Shown: positions 18,656 to 26,848 of the stretch, one piece after another
Numbering within the stretch: the stretch's first letter is position 1
Layout of the letters: every line of letters begins with the position of its first letter
DNA from: Candidatus Coprenecus stercoripullorum
GTDB lineage: Bacteria > Bacteroidota > Bacteroidia > Bacteroidales > UBA932
Direction: 5' to 3'
Length of the DNA: 32,106 nucleotides
Assembly (NCBI GenBank): GCA_018715745.1
Contig: DVLA01000061.1
Coordinates: 1-32,106, forward strand
Translations under genes and position numbers: made by a program
Notes under the pieces: generated by a model
Databases searched by the model: none
Seen by the model: only the letters and a program-made list of their open reading frames with translations
What the model was told of the DNA's origin: nothing

Positions 18656-21600
18656 ATGATTGACAAAAGCATAAAGAAAGTCCTTCTTTTAGGCTCCGGG
18701 GCGCTTAAGATCGGCGAGGCCGGCGAATTTGACTATTCAGGCTCTCAGGCATTGAAAGCCATGCGTGAAGAAGGCATAGAGACGGTCCTTATAAATCCCA
18801 ATATCGCTACTGTCCAGACATCGGAGGGAATCGCCGACAAGATTTACTTTCTGCCGGTAACCCCCTTTTTCGTCGAGGAGGTCATCAAGAAGGAAAAGCC
18901 CCAGGGGATACTGCTTGCCTTTGGCGGGCAGACAGCACTGAACTGCGGTGTAAGTCTATATACTTCAGGTATTATCGATAAGTATTCCCTGAAAGTGCTT
19001 GGAACGCCTGTCCAGGCCATAATGGACACTGAAGACAGGGAACTTTTCGTAAAGAAACTGGACGAGATTGGCGTACATACCATAAAAAGCCATGCGGCGG
19101 ACAATATAGAAGAAGCGGTGGAAGCGGCGTCTTCATTGGGTTATCCTGTGATACTGAGGGCCGCTTATGCCCTTGGCGGACTCGGAAGCGGTTTCTGCGA
19201 CAACGAAGAGGAACTCCGCAGGCTCGGGGAGAAGGCATTCTCCTATTCCCCGCAGGTCCTGGTCGAAAAATCCCTGAAAGGCTGGAAAGAGATAGAATAT
19301 GAAGTTGTAAGGGACAGGTTCGACAATTGCATCACTGTCTGCAACATGGAGAACTTCGACCCGCTTGGCATCCATACCGGCGAAAGTATAGTGGTCGCCC
19401 CGTCGCAGACCCTTACGAATTACGAATACAATCTGCTCAGGGAACTTTCCATAAGAATAGTGAGGCATATAGGGATAGTCGGGGAATGCAACGTACAGTT
19501 CGCATTCGACCCTCTTTCCGAAGAATACAGGGTAATCGAGGTCAATGCGCGGCTGAGCAGGTCCTCTGCCCTGGCATCGAAGGCTACAGGCTATCCGCTT
19601 GCCTTCATTGCGGCTAAACTCGGGCTGGGATATGCTCTCTACGAACTGAAGAACTCCATAACGAAAACAACGCCGGCCTTCTTCGAACCGGCTTTGGACT
19701 ATGTTGTCTGCAAGATACCCAGATGGGACCTTTCCAAGTTCCACGGAGTTTCAAGGGAGATAGGCAGCAGCATGAAAAGCGTAGGGGAAGTGATGGCCAT
19801 AGGGAGGACATTCGAAGAGGCAATCCAGAAAGGCCTGCGCATGATCGGCCAGGGCGCCCACGGATTCACTGCCAACAAGGAGATTCCCGTAGAGAATATA
19901 GACAGGGCCCTCAGGGAACCTACCGACAACCGCATATTCGTAATATCCAAGGCGTTTCTTAAGGGATACACTGTCAGTCAGATACATGACCTTACCAAAA
20001 TCGACAAATGGTTCCTGGACAAACTGTACAATATAATCAGGACATCAACAGAACTCAGCGCCCTCGACTCCCTTGAAGATCTCGGACCTGCGCTGCTCAG
20101 GAAAGCCAAGTGCCAGGGATTTTCCGATTTCCAGATAGGACGCCACATACTGAAGGACAGGATAGATACAGAGGAAATGGTCAAGGCAGTAAGGGATTAT
20201 CGCAAGAGGCTTGGTATTGTTCCTGTAGTCAAGCAGATAGATACACTCGCAGCCGAATTCCCGGCCAAAACCAATTATCTTTACCTTACCTATAACGGAA
20301 CGGCTTCCGATGTAGACTACAAGGGAGACGGCCGCTCTGTCATCGTTCTCGGTTCAGGGGCCTACAGGATAGGCAGTTCGGTAGAATTCGACTGGTGCAG
20401 TGTCAATTCCCTGTCCGCCATCCGCAAAAGCGGCTGGCGTGGTGTGATGATCAACTACAACCCGGAAACCGTCTCTACTGACTACGACATGTGCGACAGG
20501 CTCTATTTCGACGAGCTTACTTATGAGAGGGTTCTTGACATATACGACCTTGAAAGGCCTCACGGAGTAATTGTCTCCGTAGGCGGACAGATACCGAACA
20601 ACCTGGCTACAAGGCTGGATGAGGCCGGTGTACCGCTTCTCGGCACTACTGCCGACAGCATTGACAACGCGGAAGACCGCCACCGCTTCTCGTCCATGCT
20701 CGACAGGCTGGGCATAGACCAGCCGAGGTGGAGGGAACTTACGTCCCTGGAAGATATCTACGGATTCGTGGAGGATGTGGGCTTCCCTGTCCTGGTACGC
20801 CCCTCATACGTGCTTTCCGGTGCTGCCATGAATGTATGTTCCAACAAGTCCGAACTGGAGCAGTTCCTTAAGCTTGCCGCAAATGTATCCAAGAAGCACC
20901 CTGTTGTGGTAAGCGAGTTTATCGAACATGCCAAAGAAATAGAATTCGATGCAGTTGCCGATGAAGGGAATATCATAGCCTACGCCATATCCGAGCATAT
21001 AGAATTTGCCGGAGTGCATTCGGGAGATGCAACCATACAGTTCCCCCCTCAGAAACTCTATGTGGAGACGGCAAGGCGCATTAAGAAGATATCCAGGAAG
21101 ATAGCCGATGCCCTTAAAATATCAGGCCCCTTCAATATCCAGTTTCTCGCAAAAGAGAACGATATAAAGGTAATTGAATGCAACCTGAGGGCCTCACGCA
21201 GTTTCCCTTTTGTTTCCAAAGTACTTAAGATAAATCTGATAGAACTGGCAACAAAAGTGATGCTTTCGGAGCACCCCCTTCCTCCGGCAAAAAGCGCGTT
21301 CGACCTGGATTATGTCGGGGTAAAGGCATCCCAGTTCTCGTTTTCAAGGCTGCAGAAAGCCGATCCGGTGCTCGGTGTCGACATGTCCTCTACAGGTGAG
21401 GTCGGCTGCCTCGGAGACGATACAAATGAGGCTTTGCTTAAAGCAATGCTTTCAGTAGGATGTTCCATACCTAAGAAAAACATATTAATATCTTCAGGTG
21501 ACGGTAAGCAAAAAGCGGAACTTCTTTCGGCATGCCGCCTGCTTGACAGGAACGGATTCCGCATCTACGCTACGGGAGGAAGTTACAAATACCTTGCGGA

Positions 21601-21880
21601 CAACAACATTAATGCTACGCGTGTATATTGGCCCAGCGAAGATTCCTCCGAACCGCAAGCCCTGGACCTGCTGCACGAAAGAAAAATAGATTTGGTTATA
21701 AATATTCCCAAGAACCTGACCCAGGCGGAGCTGGACAACGGCTACAAGATCCGCAGGGCCGCAGTGGACTTCAACATACCGCTTATAACCAATGCAAGGC
21801 TGGCGTCGGCCTTCATCATGGCCTTCTGCTCGTACTCATTGGAAAGCATGCAGATAAAATCTTGGGACGAATACAGATAA
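18656..21880 (+). CDS. carB: Carbamoyl-phosphate synthase large subunit
   Basis: 1074 residues, full length. Two homologous ATP-grasp halves (about 1-545 and 546-935) make carboxyphosphate and then carbamoyl phosphate. An MGS-like allosteric domain ends the protein (about 935-1074). The N-terminus reads LLGSGALKIGEAGEFDYSGS, and the second half has VLGSGAYRIGSSVEFDWCS, each opening an ATP-grasp half. The GALKIGEAGEFDYSG form differs from E. coli GPIVIGQACEFDYSG and is the type seen in Bacteroidota. The hdrC-like gene begins 1 nt after the stop, so the Hdr genes are probably read from the car promoter. Confidence 0.97.
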   Translation: MIDKSIKKVLLLGSGALKIGEAGEFDYSGSQALKAMREEGIETVLINPNIATVQTSEGIADKIYFLPVTPFFVEEVIKKEKPQGILLAFGGQTALNCGVSLYTSGIIDKYSLKVLGTPVQAIMDTEDRELFVKKLDEIGVHTIKSHAADNIEEAVEAASSLGYPVILRAAYALGGLGSGFCDNEEELRRLGEKAFSYSPQVLVEKSLKGWKEIEYEVVRDRFDNCITVCNMENFDPLGIHTGESIVVAPSQTLTNYEYNLLRELSIRIVRHIGIVGECNVQFAFDPLSEEYRVIEVNARLSRSSALASKATGYPLAFIAAKLGLGYALYELKNSITKTTPAFFEPALDYVVCKIPRWDLSKFHGVSREIGSSMKSVGEVMAIGRTFEEAIQKGLRMIGQGAHGFTANKEIPVENIDRALREPTDNRIFVISKAFLKGYTVSQIHDLTKIDKWFLDKLYNIIRTSTELSALDSLEDLGPALLRKAKCQGFSDFQIGRHILKDRIDTEEMVKAVRDYRKRLGIVPVVKQIDTLAAEFPAKTNYLYLTYNGTASDVDYKGDGRSVIVLGSGAYRIGSSVEFDWCSVNSLSAIRKSGWRGVMINYNPETVSTDYDMCDRLYFDELTYERVLDIYDLERPHGVIVSVGGQIPNNLATRLDEAGVPLLGTTADSIDNAEDRHRFSSMLDRLGIDQPRWRELTSLEDIYGFVEDVGFPVLVRPSYVLSGAAMNVCSNKSELEQFLKLAANVSKKHPVVVSEFIEHAKEIEFDAVADEGNIIAYAISEHIEFAGVHSGDATIQFPPQKLYVETARRIKKISRKIADALKISGPFNIQFLAKENDIKVIECNLRASRSFPFVSKVLKINLIELATKVMLSEHPLPPAKSAFDLDYVGVKASQFSFSRLQKADPVLGVDMSSTGEVGCLGDDTNEALLKAMLSVGCSIPKKNILISSGDGKQKAELLSACRLLDRNGFRIYATGGSYKYLADNNINATRVYWPSEDSSEPQALDLLHERKIDLVINIPKNLTQAELDNGYKIRRAAVDFNIPLITNARLASAFIMAFCSYSLESMQIKSWDEYR

Positions 21881-21881
21881 A

Positions 21882-22577
21882 ATGGGGAAATTATACGAAC
21901 GCCTGATGCAGGACTACCGCCTCAAGGAAGGTCTGAAAGCCTGCATAAACTGCGGGACATGTACAGCCGTATGCCCTGCAGCCGAATTTTACAGATACAA
22001 TCCGAAAAACATTGTCAATATCGTGCAGAGCAGGGATGACGACAGGATTCTCGAGCTGCTCAAAAGCGATATGATATGGTATTGCGGCGAGTGCATGTCA
22101 TGCGTTACGAGATGTCCAAGGACCAATGCGCCGGGAATGGTCATAATAGCCTTGAGAAGCCTCTCCGTGGAATTGGGATACTTTGTAGAGTCGGAGAAGG
22201 GCAGGCAGCAGTATGCGCTGGCAAAAGTCCTTTGCGGCAATATACTTAATTACGGGTACTGTGTACATCCTGAAACTTTCAAATATGCATCCCATCCCGA
22301 ATACGGGACTGTAGGGAAATGGATTGAGGAGCACCTTGAGGATGTCTACGACCGTGTCGGGGCTAATTACAGGGGCGACGGCCCCGGCCCTCTGCGAAAG
22401 ATTGCACAGGAGTCCCTCGATGACCTTAAAAGAATATTCGACGTTACCGGCGCTACTGCAAGGGTGGACAGAATAAAGGCACTGTCCCTTGAGAAAGCAA
22501 AAGAGATGGGCCTGAGCGAAGAGGAATATTTCGACAAAGTCTTTAACAAAACAGAATGTAACCATCTTAACAATTAA
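21882..22577 (+). CDS. HdrC-like dicluster [4Fe-4S] protein
   Basis: 231 residues. Two C-x2-C-x2-C-x3-C sets, Cys21/24/27/31 and Cys68/71/74/78, bind two [4Fe-4S] clusters, with an alpha-helical tail as in heterodisulfide reductase subunit C. It should pass electrons between an HdrA-type flavoprotein and an HdrB-type subunit in the cytosol or at the membrane. There is no membrane segment, so it is not the QmoC type. It begins 1 nt after carB and lies 7 nt before the HdrB-like gene. True CoB-CoM reduction is not expected, since this is a bacterium with no visible coenzyme M or B pathway. Confidence 0.9.
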   Translation: MGKLYERLMQDYRLKEGLKACINCGTCTAVCPAAEFYRYNPKNIVNIVQSRDDDRILELLKSDMIWYCGECMSCVTRCPRTNAPGMVIIALRSLSVELGYFVESEKGRQQYALAKVLCGNILNYGYCVHPETFKYASHPEYGTVGKWIEEHLEDVYDRVGANYRGDGPGPLRKIAQESLDDLKRIFDVTGATARVDRIKALSLEKAKEMGLSEEEYFDKVFNKTECNHLNN

Positions 22578-22584
22578 GTAAAAG

Positions 22585-23658
22585 ATGATTTACGAAGGGA
22601 AGAAACGTATTTGGTCTGAATTCCAGAAAGAAATACCTGACGACGGATATTTCTATGCGAGAAGCTGCATAAGGCAGAATTTCAATCCAGGTGCCGAGCA
22701 GGCCTTTCTGGACATAGTACGCAACAGGTTCGGAAAGGATTTTTATGAGAATCCCCTGCACACAACGTGCGGCGGCATAGCCTACCATAGCGACACGACT
22801 CCGGAGGAAACCTCGATGACCATTATCGCTAGGCAGTTTTCCCTTATGCAAGAAGCCGGATACGAAAATTTCGTGGTTTCATGCGTCACCTCATTCGGTC
22901 TCCATACCGAGATACTTCAGACGTGGGAAGAGTTTCCTGAAGTCGAGGCGAAGATTCACCAGATGCTCTGGGATGCATGCAGAAGAGAGTTCGTCAAGCC
23001 CAGGTTTTTAGTGCATGCCAGTGATATCATGTTCAAATACAGGTATCTTGTTTCAGAAAACGCAGTAAGGCCACTGATTAATATAAAAACTGGCAAGCCG
23101 CTTAGGGTCGTAGAGCACATAGGCTGCCACTATTCGAAAATGTTCCCTTCAAAATCCGTGGGCGGGGCCGAATACCCGTATGTGCTGTCAGGCCTGGTAG
23201 AGGCGCTCGGCGGGGAAATAGTGGATTATCCGGAAAGAAGGCACTGCTGCGGTTTCGGTTTCCGGCAGTACCTTGTAAGGGCGAACAGGGGCTATTCCCT
23301 TTCCAATACGTATAAGAAGTTCGAATCCATGCAGCCTTTCATGCCGGACATGATAATAACCAATTGCCCCGGGTGCAACTATTTCCTGGACAGATGGCAG
23401 TATGTGATAGCCGAGACTACCGGAAAGACCTACGGCGATACGCCTGGGTACGGTATTCCCGTCCTTTCATACGAGGAAGTGGCAGCCCTTGTCCTGGGAT
23501 ATGATCCATGGGACATAGGTCTGCAAATGCACCAGGTGGCTGTTGAGCCGCTTTTAGATAAAATGGGAGTTGAATACGACAGGGCTGCCAAGTACCGCGG
23601 CAAAGGCGGAAAAGATCTCGGGAAGCCGGAATCTCCCGTAAATATAAAATGCTATTGA
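22585..23658 (+). CDS. HdrB-like CCG-domain protein with degenerate first CCG motif
   Basis: 357 residues, cytosolic, similar to heterodisulfide reductase subunit B. The second CCG domain is complete: Cys181, Cys221-Cys222-Gly and Cys261/Cys264 (CPGC), enough for one noncubane [4Fe-4S] cluster. The first is degenerate: Cys28, Thr61-Cys62-Gly63 in place of CCG, and Cys100-x-x-Ser103 in place of CxxC. The ending LGLQMHQ-like stretch (IGLQMHQVAVEPLLDKMGV) is typical of HdrB. A methanogen-type disulfide reaction at two noncubane clusters is therefore unlikely; it may handle one cluster's chemistry or electron transfer. It belongs to the hdr run and precedes the HdrA-like gene. Confidence 0.9.
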   Translation: MIYEGKKRIWSEFQKEIPDDGYFYARSCIRQNFNPGAEQAFLDIVRNRFGKDFYENPLHTTCGGIAYHSDTTPEETSMTIIARQFSLMQEAGYENFVVSCVTSFGLHTEILQTWEEFPEVEAKIHQMLWDACRREFVKPRFLVHASDIMFKYRYLVSENAVRPLINIKTGKPLRVVEHIGCHYSKMFPSKSVGGAEYPYVLSGLVEALGGEIVDYPERRHCCGFGFRQYLVRANRGYSLSNTYKKFESMQPFMPDMIITNCPGCNYFLDRWQYVIAETTGKTYGDTPGYGIPVLSYEEVAALVLGYDPWDIGLQMHQVAVEPLLDKMGVEYDRAAKYRGKGGKDLGKPESPVNIKCY

Positions 23659-23678
23659 CATATAACATGTGTGTTAAT

Positions 23679-24698
23679 ATGGAGAATCTGAAGAAGAACA
23701 TTATAATAATCGGAGGCGGTCCGGGCGGCATGGAGGCCGCAAGTTGCCTTAATACCATAGGCTATACGGTGTTTCTGGTTGAAAAGGGCCCTGTACTCGG
23801 CGGCCATCTGGCAAAATGGGACAGGCTTTTCCCTGAAGGAAATGAGGCGGCTCCACTGATAGAGAAGATGCGCAGCCGTATGGAGGGGGTGAAATGGTTT
23901 GTAAACACTGAAGTGCTGTCGGTAAACAGACTCGGGTCCAAATACACTGTCATTTTATCCAACGGCCTTACGATAAACGCCGACGCCCTGTTGATTGCCA
24001 CCGGCTTCTCTCTCTTTCCGGCCGAAAAAAAGGAAGAATACGGCTACGGGATATACGACAGGGTCATTACTTCGGCCGATTTGGAAAGAATGTTCAGGGA
24101 AGGCATGCCGGAAGGCCTTGTCCCGAAAAAGATAGGTTTCGTACACTGCGTGGGTTCGAGAGACGAGAAGGCGGGAAACAGATACTGTTCCAAAGTATGC
24201 TGTGCCACCTCTGTCAAGCAGGCCTGCGAAATCAAGGCAATGTTCCCGGATGCGGACGTATTCTGTTTTTATATGGACCTGAGAATGTTCGGGCGCGGTT
24301 ATGAAGACATGTACCTTGAGGCGCAGAAAGACTACGGAGTATTTTTCGTAAGGGGACGGGTATCCGAAGTAGCTGAAAAAAAAGACGGCAGACTTCTGGT
24401 AAAGGCAGAGGACACCCTTGCCGGAAAACCGTTGAGAATAACTCTGGACCTGCTCGTGCTTCTCTCGGGTATGGTGCGGAATACTTCCGCGTCCGCCATA
24501 ACGAAGATGCTTTCCCTCTCGGTCAGGGAAGATGGTTTTTTCAAGACGAGCGACATGATTTACAATGACCAGAGATCGGCACAGGACGGTATATTCTATG
24601 CCGGGGCCTGTACCGGTCCAAAGACATTGCCCGAAACCCTGGCGGATGCCAGGGCCGCGGCTTTGGAGGCGGACTTTTATCTGAGGCAAGATGATTGA
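23679..24698 (+). CDS. HdrA-like FAD protein, compact form
   Basis: About 339 residues. FAD-binding loop IIIIGGGPGGMEAA (8-21) with Glu35 ending the second strand, then the HdrA signature HCVGSRDEK ... YCSKVCCATSVKQACE (Cys157, Cys170, Cys174, Cys175), a likely [4Fe-4S] site. FYMDLRMFGRGYEDMY follows, then a C-terminal FAD segment (GIFYAGACTGPKTLPETLADA). It lacks the N-terminal cluster domain and the ferredoxin inserts of methanogen HdrA, and so resembles the short HdrA of sulfur-oxidising sHdr systems. The frame opens at 23649, inside hdrB; MENLKKN at 23679 is preferred because the Rossmann strand follows at once. It overlaps the next gene by 8 nt. Confidence 0.88.
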   Translation: MENLKKNIIIIGGGPGGMEAASCLNTIGYTVFLVEKGPVLGGHLAKWDRLFPEGNEAAPLIEKMRSRMEGVKWFVNTEVLSVNRLGSKYTVILSNGLTINADALLIATGFSLFPAEKKEEYGYGIYDRVITSADLERMFREGMPEGLVPKKIGFVHCVGSRDEKAGNRYCSKVCCATSVKQACEIKAMFPDADVFCFYMDLRMFGRGYEDMYLEAQKDYGVFFVRGRVSEVAEKKDGRLLVKAEDTLAGKPLRITLDLLVLLSGMVRNTSASAITKMLSLSVREDGFFKTSDMIYNDQRSAQDGIFYAGACTGPKTLPETLADARAAALEADFYLRQDD

Positions 24699-25020
24699 TT
24701 TCGGTTATACTGTATCCCCCAGCTCGGCCATAGAAATCGATGATGCCGGCCTTGCTTCATTCAGGCAGTTGTGCAGAATCGAGCCTGATGCTATCAAATG
24801 CATTTCATGCGGCAGTTGCGCGGCCAGTTGTACGGCTGCCGGTTTTTCAATAATGAATCTCCGGAAAACAATACTACTCCTGAGCCGCGGCAAGGACAGG
24901 GAAGCCATAGACATGGTAGCCACATGCATGCTTTGCGGGAAATGCTATATAGTATGTCCGAGGGGCATTAACACCAGACACCTTATTTTGTCTATCTGTA
25001 AAACATATAGGAAGGAATAA
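24691..25020 (+). CDS. Small dicluster ferredoxin, second HdrC-like protein
   Basis: 109 residues with two four-cysteine sets, Cys37/40/43/47 (CISCGSCAASC) and Cys79/82/85/89 (CMLCGKCYIVCP). They are separated by a helical stretch, as in HdrC proteins but without the long tail of the first HdrC-like gene. It probably carries electrons between the FAD protein and the membrane subunit. The ATG lies within the last 8 bases of the HdrA-like gene, and the next gene begins with GTG 1 nt after its stop. The gene position between HdrA and the second HdrB/D-like protein recalls HdrC2 in sHdr operons. Confidence 0.87.
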   Translation: MIDFGYTVSPSSAIEIDDAGLASFRQLCRIEPDAIKCISCGSCAASCTAAGFSIMNLRKTILLLSRGKDREAIDMVATCMLCGKCYIVCPRGINTRHLILSICKTYRKE

Positions 25021-25021
25021 C

Positions 25022-26842
25022 GTGAAAGAAAGATTTATAGACGGATATCACGATTTTGTCCTGCCGTTTATGATCGGCATGACATTCCTGCTAATATACC
25101 TTTTTATCGGTCTTGTAAGGGTAATAATCCATCTGCCGAAGGAAGACAAGAAGAAGTTCTTCCTCTCCCTGATCAACCCGAGGCTCATATTGAAGAATGT
25201 CAAGGATATTATCTTCGATGTCCTTCTGCATGTAAAGATATGGAAAAGGAAGCCGCTGCTCGGCTACATGCACTCGAGCATAGCATTCGGATGGTTTATG
25301 CTGATTGTGCTCGGACATATCGAGACATGGTTCTACGTGCCCGACAGGACATCTACGCTGTACTACCCTGTCTTCTTCCGTTTCTTCGTAATGGAAACCA
25401 ACCATACGCTGAAGGGGTCGTTTTTCTTTTTCCTTATGGATTTCTTCCTCCTTGTCGTACTGAGCGGGGTCTTTCTGGCCATGTTCAAGAGGATTCGTTC
25501 AACCTTCCTCGGAATGCGGCGCACCACCAAGAATTCGTGGCCGGACAGGGTTGCCATGTATTGCCTCTGGGCCATTTTCCCTGTAAGGCTGCTGGCTGAG
25601 AGTTTTACTGCCAGTATTAGCGGAGGCTCTTTCCTTACCAGGCCCATGTACCTTCTGTTCAGCAATTTCCTGAGCGATACATATCATATCGTACCTACGT
25701 GGTGGGTATATTCAAGTATACTCGGACTGTTTTTCCTGCTGCTGCCGTTTACCAGGTATATGCACATTCCCACAGAAGCATTCCTTATCATACTGAGAAA
25801 TGCAGGCATTAAAGTTACCAGTCCGAGAAAGGGGTATTCGGAAGCGGAAATATACTCCTGCTCCAATTGCGGCATGTGCATAGACGCATGCCCCATGATG
25901 GTACAGAAAAAAAACCTGAAGTATGCGACAGTATATTATAACAGGTTTCTGAGAAGGCGCAAGTGGGACAAGTGCAATGAGATAGCTGACAAATGCCTCA
26001 TGTGCGGAAAATGCGTAGCTGTTTGTCCGGTCGGAGTGGATTCCTGCGGTCTCAAACTTACATACCGGAATATCGAGCCTGTCAACATACGCCATGACTA
26101 CTCGTATCTTGGACAGGCAGAGGCTGGAGTACCGGAACTGCATGACGGAGACGTCCTGTATTATGCCGGCTGCATGACCCAGCTTACTCCAGTAATATCC
26201 TCGGCCGTAACCTCTGTCCTTGAAAGATGCGGCATAAGTTACGGTTTTATGGACAAGGACGGCGGCATATGCTGCGGACGCCCCATGATTCTTGCCGGAA
26301 GGTCCGATGAGGCCCGGGCGCTGATTGCCAGAAACACGGAAATCATCAAATCCAGCGGGGCAGGAACCTTGCTGCTCTCCTGCCCTATCTGCTATAAAGT
26401 ATTTAAGGAAAATTACAATCTTCCAGGTATCAGGGTAGTCCATTATACGCAATATTTCAATTCGCTGGCAAAATCGGGCAGGCTCAGGCTCAATAAGTCC
26501 TCTGTCAGAGCCGTATACCATGATCCATGCGAACTTGGCCGCGGCTGCAACATCTATGAAGAACCGAGAGTCCTCCTCCGCCAGGTCGGGGAACTCGTAG
26601 AGGCAAGGCAGAACCGGGATGAAAGCATCTGTTGCGGAGGCAGCCTCGGCAGTCTGACATTATCTTATGAAGACAGGAAAAGCATTACCGACAAATCACT
26701 GGAGAACCTGACGTATGATTCTCCTGAAAAAATCATTACGGCATGTCCCCTTTGCCTGAAGACTTTCGCATCCCGCTCAAATGTCAAGGTAGAGGATTTT
26801 GCGGTAACAATACTCAACAATATGACGAACACTCTAAAATAA
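25022..26842 (+). CDS. Membrane HdrE/HdrD fusion (EMO-like Fe-S oxidoreductase)
   Basis: 606 residues, GTG start. Five membrane segments (about 12-35, 84-105, 133-155, 177-197, 227-247) form a NarI/HdrE-like domain, with histidines (84, 99, 248) that could bind heme b. Then come two [4Fe-4S] sets (Cys280/283/286/290; Cys325/328/331/335) and two complete CCG domains (Cys384, 417-418, 454/457; Cys503, 537-538, 575/578). This is the layout of HdrE joined to HdrD, and also of the DUF224-type ETF:menaquinone oxidoreductases (EMO). It could link cytosolic electrons to menaquinone at the inner membrane. The upstream AAGGA supports the GTG; an internal ATG (codon 17) would cut the first membrane segment. 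Confidence 0.9.
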   Translation: MKERFIDGYHDFVLPFMIGMTFLLIYLFIGLVRVIIHLPKEDKKKFFLSLINPRLILKNVKDIIFDVLLHVKIWKRKPLLGYMHSSIAFGWFMLIVLGHIETWFYVPDRTSTLYYPVFFRFFVMETNHTLKGSFFFFLMDFFLLVVLSGVFLAMFKRIRSTFLGMRRTTKNSWPDRVAMYCLWAIFPVRLLAESFTASISGGSFLTRPMYLLFSNFLSDTYHIVPTWWVYSSILGLFFLLLPFTRYMHIPTEAFLIILRNAGIKVTSPRKGYSEAEIYSCSNCGMCIDACPMMVQKKNLKYATVYYNRFLRRRKWDKCNEIADKCLMCGKCVAVCPVGVDSCGLKLTYRNIEPVNIRHDYSYLGQAEAGVPELHDGDVLYYAGCMTQLTPVISSAVTSVLERCGISYGFMDKDGGICCGRPMILAGRSDEARALIARNTEIIKSSGAGTLLLSCPICYKVFKENYNLPGIRVVHYTQYFNSLAKSGRLRLNKSSVRAVYHDPCELGRGCNIYEEPRVLLRQVGELVEARQNRDESICCGGSLGSLTLSYEDRKSITDKSLENLTYDSPEKIITACPLCLKTFASRSNVKVEDFAVTILNNMTNTLK

Positions 26843-26848
26843 CAGCTT

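Noticed and set aside
15043-19231. An identical 21-base stretch in ispG (15043-15063) and carB (19211-19231)
   Set aside because: Both encode Glu-Leu-Arg-Arg-Leu-Gly-Glu in helices of unrelated proteins, and the flanks differ. It looks like chance plus shared codon preference, not a repeat.
21882-26842. QmoABC, the quinone-interacting complex of sulfate reducers
   Set aside because: Qmo has two HdrA-like flavoproteins and an HdrC/HdrE fusion. Here there is one short HdrA-like protein, separate HdrC and HdrB, and an HdrE/HdrD fusion.
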